Shown in pieces: positions 14,346 to 19,924 of a stretch of DNA of 19,924 bases. A program made the translations under genes and the position numbers. Position 1 is the first letter of the stretch; the number at the start of each line of letters is the position of its first letter. Source of the stretch: JALYXS01 sp051003795 (GTDB taxonomy: Bacteria; Acidobacteriota; Terriglobia; Bryobacterales; Bryobacteraceae); NCBI GenBank assembly GCA_051003795.1, contig JBPCKZ010000238.1, forward strand, positions 1 to 19,924, written 5' to 3'. Below the pieces are notes generated by a model. It made no database searches. It was given only the letters and a program-made list of their open reading frames with translations, and was not told the DNA's origin.

Positions 14346-16628
14346 TTAGGAATCGGCCCGGAAATCGTTCAGGATGGTGCCGAGCCCGTGAACCCCGTCT
14401 TCGTTCAGGCGCGACCACGCGGCGAGAGCGGAATCGAACGGCTTTTGGCCCGCGCGAATCACCAGGGCCACCCCATCGGCGAGCTTTCCGAGCGCGCGCG
14501 CGTCGGCGTGCGTCAGCACGGGGGGCGTGTCGATCAGAATGGCATCGAACTCCGCGCGGAAGCGGCCCATCATTTCCGCCGTCCGGTGGTCGTAAAGCAG
14601 ATCCAGAACGTTGGCGGAATTGGATCCGTTCGGCAGGACGGATAAGCCGGGAATCTCCGTCTCGATCGCAAGATCCTCGCCGGCATACTCATCGCACGGC
14701 GTGAAAGACCGGAGCAGGTCGCTGAACCCCCACGTGTTCGGGACGTGGAAGATATCGTGCAGGCGCGGATTCCGGCGGTTGCCGTCGATCAGCAATACAC
14801 GTCGGTTGGTGGCCGCGAGCGCGATCGCCAGATTCGTCGCGATCGTCGTTTTCCCCTCGCCCGGGGCCGCGCTCGTGATCACCATGACGCGCGGCGCCGA
14901 TCCGTTATTCACCGAAAACAGCAGGGAGGCAAGGGTCCCTCGGAACGATTCGGCAAGCGCGGAATCGCGCTCTCTCCACGTCACCAGTTGCAGCCAATTT
15001 CCCGTTGCGCGCGATTCGCCGTCCGTCGGCTCGCCGTGGCCGGACACCCACGGCGGCCGTATCGTCCGCTGGCGCGATGTTCCGGCCGCATCCGCCGATG
15101 GAATGATCCCCAGCTCGGGCATTTGCAATCGGGCCCGGAGGTCTCCCGAAATCCGCGCGTCCGGCTTGCGCCGCTCGCTGAACAACACAAAGCCCACTCC
15201 CAAAAACGTTCCGGCGAGCAGCCTGATGGCCGCATCCAAAGGGCGATTGGGGCGGATCGGCTTGCGCGGCGGGTTGGCCGGATCCACCACGCGCACATTA
15301 TTCGAGCGGATGGCCGCGGCCACGCCAGCCTCTTTCACCCGCTGGAGCGTTGCCTCGTAAAGCAGCCGGCGCATGTCGACCTCGCGCTTCAGCGAATCGT
15401 AGCGAACCGATTTGGCGGCCTGCGTGGCGGCGATCCGCAACTGATCGGCATAGGCGTCCTCGAGCAATCTCTGGCGGCGCAGCGCGGCTTCGTACTGATT
15501 CTTGATGCGGCTCTGAATGTTGCCGCGCTCGCGATTCGCCGCCGTCTGCAGCTCGTCGATCTGCGCCGCGACCTGGCGAACCTTGTAGTGCGATGGCGTC
15601 AGCACGGCGGAGAGATCCGCAAGCTGCCTCCGAAGATCGGTGAGGTTGACCTGATACGAACGCAGCGTTTGACTATCGAGAACGTCCGGAAGCGAATCCG
15701 GCGGATTATGGAGCGCCATTTCGTATCTCGACTGTTCGGAGGTGCGCGCATCCTGCGCCGCGGACAGCGAAACTTGCAATTGCCGCAGCCTGGCTTCGGC
15801 GACGGTATCCTTTTCCGACGTGAAAACGAGTCCGTTCCGAACCGCGAAATCCTGCAGCCGCTTCTCCGATAAATCGAGCTCGGCCTTTAGATCCTGCAAC
15901 TGTCCGGCGAGCAGCTCGCCCGTCTGCCGCGAGGTCCTGGCTCGGCCCTCGGTTGTTTCGGCGATGTACTCGTCGATCAGGGTGTTGATGTAACTGGACG
16001 CGAGAGCCGGGTCTCCAGCCTCGAACATAAGCTCGACCAGGCGCGTTTGGCCGGCCACCCGTACGGTCAGATTCTTCAACGCCGTTTGGATCGCGGTTTG
16101 CCGCGGGTCGGAATCCTTCGAAACCTGGGCGGCGGGCAGGCTTCCGAGACCGATCGCCCGAAGGAGAGCCGCCGCGTGGCCGGGTTGCTCCCGGTACTCG
16201 TTCCGGCCGAGGAGTTGAAGCCGGTCCACCACCCGGCCGGCCAGGGATTCGGTTTGTATGATTTTGATTTGCGTTTGGAGATACGTGTCCATCAGCAGCG
16301 CCCCGAACTCCACGTTGGGCTCGAGGTCGCGCCGGTTCAAAAAATTCTCGTTCAAGCCCTGAATCTCGATGAGCGCATGAGATTCATAAACGGGCTTTTG
16401 AAAAATCGCGATCGAAATCGCAAGCAGGGTGCCGGCCGCCATAAAGCCCAAAAGCGTCCACAAGCGCCGCCGCATGGATGTGAGCAAGTCGTCCATGCCC
16501 ACGAATTCCGGCGCCCCGCGGAATCCAGTATCCGCGACCGGGCCGCGGCGGACAATTGCTGCGGGCGGCGCGATCCTCGCGGGAGCGAGGCCGCGCGAAG
16601 GATCGGAATTAATGTTTAGCGTCGCCAA
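14346..16628 (-). CDS. Polysaccharide co-polymerase / BY-kinase-like protein (Wzc type)
   Basis: 760 residues fusing a Wzz chain-length domain to a cytoplasmic P-loop ATPase. Membrane segments at about 57-77 and 466-483 flank a periplasmic region rich in coiled coil (about 230-420). The proline-rich PRKPIRPNRP precedes the second segment. The ATPase has Walker A SAAPGEGKTT (586-595), a Walker A' of LLIDGNRRNP (613-621) in place of the usual D-x-D-x-R-x-P, and Walker B ILIDTPP (697-703). The protein ends FRADS with no tyrosine cluster, unlike Wzc of E. coli. It begins at TTG 16628, with AGGAG seven bases upstream, overlapping the wza-like gene by 13 bp. It should control polymer length together with the export pore. 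Confidence 0.88.
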   Translation of the reverse strand: MATLNINSDPSRGLAPARIAPPAAIVRRGPVADTGFRGAPEFVGMDDLLTSMRRRLWTLLGFMAAGTLLAISIAIFQKPVYESHALIEIQGLNENFLNRRDLEPNVEFGALLMDTYLQTQIKIIQTESLAGRVVDRLQLLGRNEYREQPGHAAALLRAIGLGSLPAAQVSKDSDPRQTAIQTALKNLTVRVAGQTRLVELMFEAGDPALASSYINTLIDEYIAETTEGRARTSRQTGELLAGQLQDLKAELDLSEKRLQDFAVRNGLVFTSEKDTVAEARLRQLQVSLSAAQDARTSEQSRYEMALHNPPDSLPDVLDSQTLRSYQVNLTDLRRQLADLSAVLTPSHYKVRQVAAQIDELQTAANRERGNIQSRIKNQYEAALRRQRLLEDAYADQLRIAATQAAKSVRYDSLKREVDMRRLLYEATLQRVKEAGVAAAIRSNNVRVVDPANPPRKPIRPNRPLDAAIRLLAGTFLGVGFVLFSERRKPDARISGDLRARLQMPELGIIPSADAAGTSRQRTIRPPWVSGHGEPTDGESRATGNWLQLVTWRERDSALAESFRGTLASLLFSVNNGSAPRVMVITSAAPGEGKTTIATNLAIALAATNRRVLLIDGNRRNPRLHDIFHVPNTWGFSDLLRSFTPCDEYAGEDLAIETEIPGLSVLPNGSNSANVLDLLYDHRTAEMMGRFRAEFDAILIDTPPVLTHADARALGKLADGVALVIRAGQKPFDSALAAWSRLNEDGVHGLGTILNDFRADS

Positions 16629-17602
16629 ATGACTACTCCTGTCCCCATTTGGACGGCGGCTTCGAGCGTGCGCAGGGCCACGCTGCGCGCCGCGCTGTTC
16701 GGAACGAAAAGGATATCGTTTGGTTGCAGGGCGATGTCTTCCGCCTTGCCCGCCATGATCCGCTTCAGATCGACGGGAAGTTCCGTCCGCTTATTGCCGT
16801 TTGCCGCCATCCGCAGGATTTTCGCGTGCTCCGGTCCCGCCGTCCGTTCCAACCCTTCGGCCAGCGAGACAACCTGAAGAACGGAGATTGTCTCCCGCTC
16901 GCGTAAGACGAATCCGCCGGATTTTCGAACTTCCCCGACCGCGTAGACCAATTTGGCGCGAGGCACGGAAATGACGTCGTTCGGGTCCACCAGCAGGTTC
17001 TCGCGAGGGTTCGAAGCCTCCATCAGGCTTTGCAGATTCAGTTCGGCAACGCTGAATTCGCCGGAGGGATCGACGCGGGCCGCCGGCAAGGGTATGGGAC
17101 CCCATTGGCGTTGGCGCGTGATCTTGATGCTCGAGCCCGCATCCGGCTCGGTCCCGCCCGCCGCCGACAGCATTTCGATCAGCGTTTTGGCGCCCTGGAG
17201 CTGATATACCCCCGGATTCTTTACCGCGCCCACGACCGAGACCGGCTGGCTCTTGTATTCGGCGATAGCCACCGAGACTTCGGGTTCGCGAATGTGGACC
17301 TTGAGACGCGTCGAAAGTTCCTGTTGCAACTGGTCCAACGTCTTTCCCGCCGCATGAACCTCGCCCACCAGGGGCAACCGTATGTTCCCCTCGGGATCGA
17401 TCCGTACCGGCTTGCCGGAGATCTCTTCCGCATGCAGCGCCTGGATTACGATTTGATCTTCCGGCCCTAAGATATGCGTCTGCCGGGCGGCTTCGACGGC
17501 GGGATTCTGGGCGGCCGCGGGCAAAGGTTTCCCTAAGTAAGCGAGGGCGACCGCGCCGATAAATAGCGGCAACAACGATTGATATTTAAGATGATTGGAC
17601 AA
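16616..17602 (-). CDS. Polysaccharide export protein (Wza type, SLBB domains)
   Basis: 328 residues, first gene of the operon. A signal peptide (LLPLFIGAVALAYLG, cleavage near PAAAQ, about residue 32) has no lipobox cysteine, so it appears to be a soluble or pore-forming secreted form rather than a lipoprotein. A poly_export domain follows (ILGPEDQIVIQALHAEEISG through the VAIAEYKSQPVSVVGAV segment), then SLBB-type domains around 120-195 and 217-265 (VYAVGEVRKSGGFVL), and a C-terminal amphipathic helix with a Trp-Arg-Arg end, as expected of the outer-membrane barrel helix. The start is TTG 17602: the frame has a TAA seven codons upstream and no ATG or GTG between. It is shorter than E. coli Wza. 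Confidence 0.88.
   Translation of the reverse strand: MSNHLKYQSLLPLFIGAVALAYLGKPLPAAAQNPAVEAARQTHILGPEDQIVIQALHAEEISGKPVRIDPEGNIRLPLVGEVHAAGKTLDQLQQELSTRLKVHIREPEVSVAIAEYKSQPVSVVGAVKNPGVYQLQGAKTLIEMLSAAGGTEPDAGSSIKITRQRQWGPIPLPAARVDPSGEFSVAELNLQSLMEASNPRENLLVDPNDVISVPRAKLVYAVGEVRKSGGFVLRERETISVLQVVSLAEGLERTAGPEHAKILRMAANGNKRTELPVDLKRIMAGKAEDIALQPNDILFVPNSAARSVALRTLEAAVQMGTGVVIWRR
16636..16640 (-). promoter_or_regulatory. Shine-Dalgarno deciding the TTG start of the Wzc-like gene
   Basis: Minus-strand AGGAG, seven bases before TTG 16628, inside the end of the Wza-type gene. No ATG or GTG lies at a suitable distance, so this supports TTG as the real start. Confidence 0.65.
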
Positions 17603-17673
17603 AATGGTATCGCGCGGGCCTTATTCTTGTTGGGGGCAGGCTTCTTATTCAGGAAGGCGCTTTTATGATAAGT

Positions 17674-17725
17674 GCCGGAACACAAGCTACCGCCCACTGA
17701 GTCCCCGGTTGGTCTTGTTTCCGGC
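17674..17725 (-). repeat. Imperfect inverted repeat in the operon leader
   Basis: Arms 17674-17686 (GCCGGAACACAAG) and 17714-17725 (CTTGTTTCCGGC) pair over 12 bp with one bulged base, around a 27-base loop. The ops-like nonamer fills the last part of the loop and the first base of one arm. In the leader RNA this could fold into a stem; no run of U follows closely, so it does not look like an ordinary terminator. It may be a binding site, a pause-related structure, or an attenuator. Confidence 0.55.
17686..17694 (-). promoter_or_regulatory. ops-like element (GGCGGTAGC core) in the leader of the polysaccharide operon
   Basis: On the operon strand, 17694 down to 17686 reads GGCGGTAGC, followed by TTGTG. 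The nonamer is identical to the core of the ops element within JUMPstart sequences of enterobacterial polysaccharide operons, where the paused polymerase recruits RfaH, a NusG paralog that prevents premature termination. It lies 83 bases before the first start codon and downstream of the promoter candidate, so it would be transcribed. The final C is also the first base of the right arm of the inverted repeat 17674-17725. Function here is inferred: no RfaH homolog is in the window, and a chance match is possible (the shorter GGCGGTAG also occurs on the other strand at 6830-6837). Confidence 0.45.
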
Positions 17726-17744
17726 GTTTAGAAATCTCTAAGTG

Positions 17745-17774
17745 ACTATAGCGACCTTCCGTGTCGCTCAACAA
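17745..17774 (-). promoter_or_regulatory. Candidate sigma70-type promoter of the polysaccharide operon
   Basis: Minus-strand -35 TTGTTG (17769-17774) and -10 TATAGT (17745-17750) with 18 bases spacing; TTGAGC at 17766-17771 is an alternative -35 but with only 15 bases. Transcription would begin near 17738, giving a leader of about 135 bases that contains the inverted repeat and the ops-like site. It is the best match in the gap, but not proof. Confidence 0.45.
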
Positions 17775-17823
17775 TTGCAGTATTGCTCAAAGGCGGGGAA
17801 GGATTTAGTGTATCTATTTAGCC

Positions 17824-17852
17824 GGACTTATCCGTTAAAATAGGATAAATCC
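17824..17852 (-). terminator. Hairpin downstream of the response regulator gene
   Basis: Arms GGACTTATCC (17824-17833) and GGATAAATCC (17843-17852) with a 9-base loop. In a minus-strand transcript the single mismatch becomes a G-U pair, giving a complete 10-bp stem 14 bases after the regulator stop. No U tract follows, so an intrinsic terminator is only one possibility; an operator for the operon promoter about 50 bases downstream is another. Confidence 0.35.
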
Positions 17853-17865
17853 TTGGGCGAATTAG

Positions 17866-18522
17866 CTAATCCCGGTTGGTGGAAGTAAGATCTCTTTCTA
17901 TCGCGAACTTGACCAGACCCGCCAAGTCGTGAATTCCTAGCTTTCGCATGATGCTGGACCGGTAAGTGTGCACCGTCTTCGGGCTGATATTCATGACCGT
18001 GGCGATATCTTTCGATCGCATGCGGTCCACCAGTAAGGCAAACACTTCGTACTCTCGCCGGCTGAGTAACGCGATCGGACTGGCATGGCCCGGGGGACGG
18101 TCGGTCACGAGGGCGCGGGCGATCAGCGGCGTGATGTAATCGCCCCCGTCCTGGATGTACCGGATCGCATCCATAATGTGCCGCGCCGGGTCTTCCTTCA
18201 GTAGGAATCCGTTGCCGCCGCTGCGAAACACTTCCGCCCGTATCCCTTCATCGCGGCTAACCGAGAGCACGATGATCCTGGTGGGGCAGTTCGCGCCCCG
18301 CACCTTGCGAATCACCTCGATTCCATGTAATTTCGGCGTGTTCAGATCGATCAGGGCGAAGTCCGGCCGGAGCGCCGTGATCGTCTGCACGGCCTCCGCG
18401 CCGTCGGAGCATTCTCCAACAACCTCCAGCTCCGGTTCGGCGCGGAGCAGAGCCGCGATACCTTCCCGCACTATGCAGTGGCTTTCCGCGAGAACAATGG
18501 TAATGCGCGCGGCATCGCTCAT
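17866..18522 (-). CDS. Response regulator, NarL/LuxR type
   Basis: 218 residues from ATG 18522 (MSDAARITIVLAESH); the frame is open further up, to a TTG at 18648, but that extension has no receiver-domain similarity. Receiver domain about 6-122: predicted phosphorylation site Asp59 in FALIDLNTP, Ser87 in VLSVS, Lys109 in GFLLKED. LuxR-type helix-turn-helix about 150-212 (LLSRREYEVFALLVD, SKDIATVMNISPKTVHTYRSSIMRKLGI). The acidic pair that usually binds Mg (D-D-H near residue 13) reads E-S-H, so one acidic residue is missing. No sensor kinase lies next to it. It probably controls the polysaccharide operon just downstream, based on position only. Confidence 0.86.
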   Translation of the reverse strand: MSDAARITIVLAESHCIVREGIAALLRAEPELEVVGECSDGAEAVQTITALRPDFALIDLNTPKLHGIEVIRKVRGANCPTRIIVLSVSRDEGIRAEVFRSGGNGFLLKEDPARHIMDAIRYIQDGGDYITPLIARALVTDRPPGHASPIALLSRREYEVFALLVDRMRSKDIATVMNISPKTVHTYRSSIMRKLGIHDLAGLVKFAIERDLTSTNRD

Positions 18523-18609
18523 GAGCAGTCCGCTACCCGATCCACCCAACATAACCTGATTCCAGACGCGCTCATCGGACAAAATGGAGGCAATCCAGGG
18601 GAATCTCCT

Positions 18610-18637
18610 ACAGTACTGGAACGGGGATACCTTGCAA
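18610..18637 (-). promoter_or_regulatory. Possible promoter of the response regulator
   Basis: Minus-strand TTGCAA (18632-18637) and TACTGT (18610-18615) are 16 bases apart, about 90 bases before the regulator ATG. A weak match to the sigma70 consensus. The rest of the 180-base divergent gap (18523-18702) shows no clearer signal; for the plus-strand gene only a TAGTAT (18674-18679) without a good -35 was seen. Confidence 0.3.
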
Positions 18638-18702
18638 CTCAGGTTCAAACATAGTAACTTGTCTTGATTAACCTAGTATCCAATCGGAACCGGCCCTAAG
18701 AC

Positions 18703-19924
18703 ATGATGAAATTCGGAATTCTCGTTCTGAGCATTCTTCTCTGTTCGATTGCTTCCGGACAAGGTGGGCCTCCATCCGGGTATAACGTCGTGGTCCCCGA
18801 CCCGCCGGGCGTTCTCGATCACATGCAGTTTGGCGATTACGTGGACATGGTCCTCGATTCCAACGGCGATCCGGCTCTGACGTATATCTTCTACAATCCA
18901 CTCGGCACGGGCGACCTCGCTTCGTCCGCGTTGTACTTCGTGCGCTGGAATCGCGATCGGGGGGCATGGTCTATCCCGGTCCGCATCGCGGTGATCGGCG
19001 ATACCACGGTGCCGCCGCCCCAGTATGTGTCCAGTTTGGCGTACGACGCATCCGCGAACACGTTTGCGGTCGCATATCTGGTGCAAGGTTCCGGAGGGAT
19101 CGATTTCTCGTATTCGGCGGATGGCGGGCAAACGTGGAGCACGCAGTCCGTGATCAAGGATTCCCGGGCGCACCTTGCCGGGCCGTCTTTGGCACTTGGC
19201 GGCGGAAGGGTTTACCTCGCCTTCGTTCACGAGTTTGACGGAGTCCGGCTTCTGACCGGAACTCCCGCCGCTCTCGTGACTTCGTGGGTTTCTCAAATCG
19301 TGCCCAATACCAACGGCAGCGAGAAATCTCCGATTAGCCTGAAGTTGGATAACGCCGGTAAACCGGGGCTGGCATTTTGGACGGCTCCGCTGTCCGGCTC
19401 CAACGTGCTCGATTTCTGGCGTCCCGAGTACCCGGCCGCGGTTCAGGCGGGAACTACATCCGGCGTTCGCAACGACGCGATTGGCGTGGCCCTTGCGTTT
19501 TTCGGGACTAACCCGCGTCTTGCGGTTTCGGCCAACCTCGATGCCGGCGGCATTCTGAACACCGCGTGGACCACGCAATCGAACGACGGCGGCCGAACCT
19601 GGAACCGGTTCGCCTACGTCACGCCCGCCCCGGGACAAATCGACGGCGAGCATATCTCGCTGGCTGTCGATTCTCAAGGCCATGGCGCGATCGGTCTGGA
19701 GCGCCAGCCTGACACCGGCCCCGGACTATGCCACGATCCGGTGGTTGCGCGGTCCCTTGATTTTGAGAACTGGACATCCTGCACCATTTCGGGACCAGTA
19801 AACCCGAACGTGTCGAGTAACCACCCGCAAGTTGCCTTCGATCGCGCCGACCGGCTTTATCTGGGTTTTCAGAATTCCGAGAACGAGGACATCCCGCCAG
19901 GGGTGATCCTGTGGCATGAGCCGG
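18703..19924 (+). CDS. Secreted Asp-box (BNR/sialidase-like fold) protein, C-terminus outside window
   Basis: Plus-strand frame open from ATG 18703 (a second ATG follows at 18706) to the window edge: 407 codons, incomplete. A signal peptide (KFGILVLSILLCSIASGQ) predicts export. Two Asp-boxes are visible, SADGGQTW (138-145) and SNDGGRTW (293-300), the turn motifs of beta-propellers of the sialidase/BNR kind, separated by beta-strand-rich sequence with recurring Gly and aromatic residues. The catalytic Arg triad and Tyr of true sialidases cannot be identified, so enzyme activity should not be assumed; it may be a binding or structural propeller. Divergently transcribed from the response regulator. 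A link to the polysaccharide is possible but unproven. Confidence 0.72.
   Translation, partial: MMKFGILVLSILLCSIASGQGGPPSGYNVVVPDPPGVLDHMQFGDYVDMVLDSNGDPALTYIFYNPLGTGDLASSALYFVRWNRDRGAWSIPVRIAVIGDTTVPPPQYVSSLAYDASANTFAVAYLVQGSGGIDFSYSADGGQTWSTQSVIKDSRAHLAGPSLALGGGRVYLAFVHEFDGVRLLTGTPAALVTSWVSQIVPNTNGSEKSPISLKLDNAGKPGLAFWTAPLSGSNVLDFWRPEYPAAVQAGTTSGVRNDAIGVALAFFGTNPRLAVSANLDAGGILNTAWTTQSNDGGRTWNRFAYVTPAPGQIDGEHISLAVDSQGHGAIGLERQPDTGPGLCHDPVVARSLDFENWTSCTISGPVNPNVSSNHPQVAFDRADRLYLGFQNSENEDIPPGVILWHEP

Larger units (their letters stand above)
17603..17865. other. Intergenic control region between response regulator and polysaccharide operon
   Basis: 263 bases without a gene, AT-richer than its surroundings. 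It holds, in minus-strand order, the hairpin 17824-17852, a pair of GCTCAA direct repeats (17785-17790 and 17766-17771, 19 bp apart, the second overlapping the -35 region), the promoter candidate, the inverted repeat, and the ops-like site. The response regulator encoded upstream on the same strand is a natural candidate to bind here, but no experimentally known site is recognisable. Confidence 0.6.

Noticed and set aside
17603..17865. A sigma54 promoter for the operon
   Set aside because: No GG-N10-GC pair of the sigma54 consensus was found on the operon strand in the gap.
18703..19924. Calling the plus-strand protein a sialidase
   Set aside because: Asp-boxes occur in many beta-propellers; the sialidase catalytic residues could not be identified in the visible part.

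Overview
The window looks like part of a high-GC chromosome from a Gram-negative soil bacterium, most likely an acidobacterium of the Bryobacterales/Solibacter type. This placement is an inference from base composition, the gene set, and the tightly overlapping operon style. I see no tRNA, rRNA, CRISPR array, insertion sequence or phage gene.

Nearly everything is one minus-strand operon that starts near 17740 and runs off the left edge. In transcription order it encodes: an outer-membrane polysaccharide export protein (Wza type, 16616-17602); a chain-length/tyrosine-kinase-like protein (Wzc type, 14346-16628); a Wzx-type flippase (13080-14345); an O-antigen ligase/polymerase-type membrane protein (11839-13083); four GT4-type glycosyltransferases (10667-11842, 9492-10670, 8332-9495, 7106-8335); a broken locus joining the start of an AMP-binding ligase to the end of a GNAT-type acyltransferase (6714-7109); a NodB-type polysaccharide deacetylase (5719-6717); two tandem paralogous SAM methyltransferases (4922-5722, 4092-4925); a phosphosulfolactate synthase (ComA, 3259-4095); a 2-phosphosulfolactate phosphatase (ComB, 2513-3256); an ATP-grasp ligase (1276-2520); and an exported glycoside-hydrolase-like protein (DUF4091/GH123 type), cut by the window start. 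Most neighbours overlap by 4 bp (ATGA, GTGA or TTGA), so translation is probably coupled along the operon.

Upstream of the operon, 17603-17865 holds a sigma70-like promoter candidate, a long imperfect inverted repeat, and on the operon strand the nonamer GGCGGTAGC, which is the core of the ops/JUMPstart element recruiting RfaH-type NusG paralogs to long polysaccharide operons in enterobacteria. Next comes a NarL/LuxR-type response regulator (17866-18522) on the same strand, then a divergent plus-strand gene for a secreted Asp-box (BNR/sialidase-like) protein that runs off the right edge.

Together the genes describe Wzx/Wzy-type assembly and export of a surface polysaccharide, followed by a decoration module. 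The most unusual part is deacetylase, two methyltransferases, ComA, ComB and ATP-grasp ligase in succession. The simplest hypothesis is that the cell makes sulfolactate and attaches it, or a methylated derivative, by an amide bond to an amino sugar freed by the deacetylase, giving a sulfonated exopolysaccharide. The enzyme family assignments are well supported, but that final product is inference.
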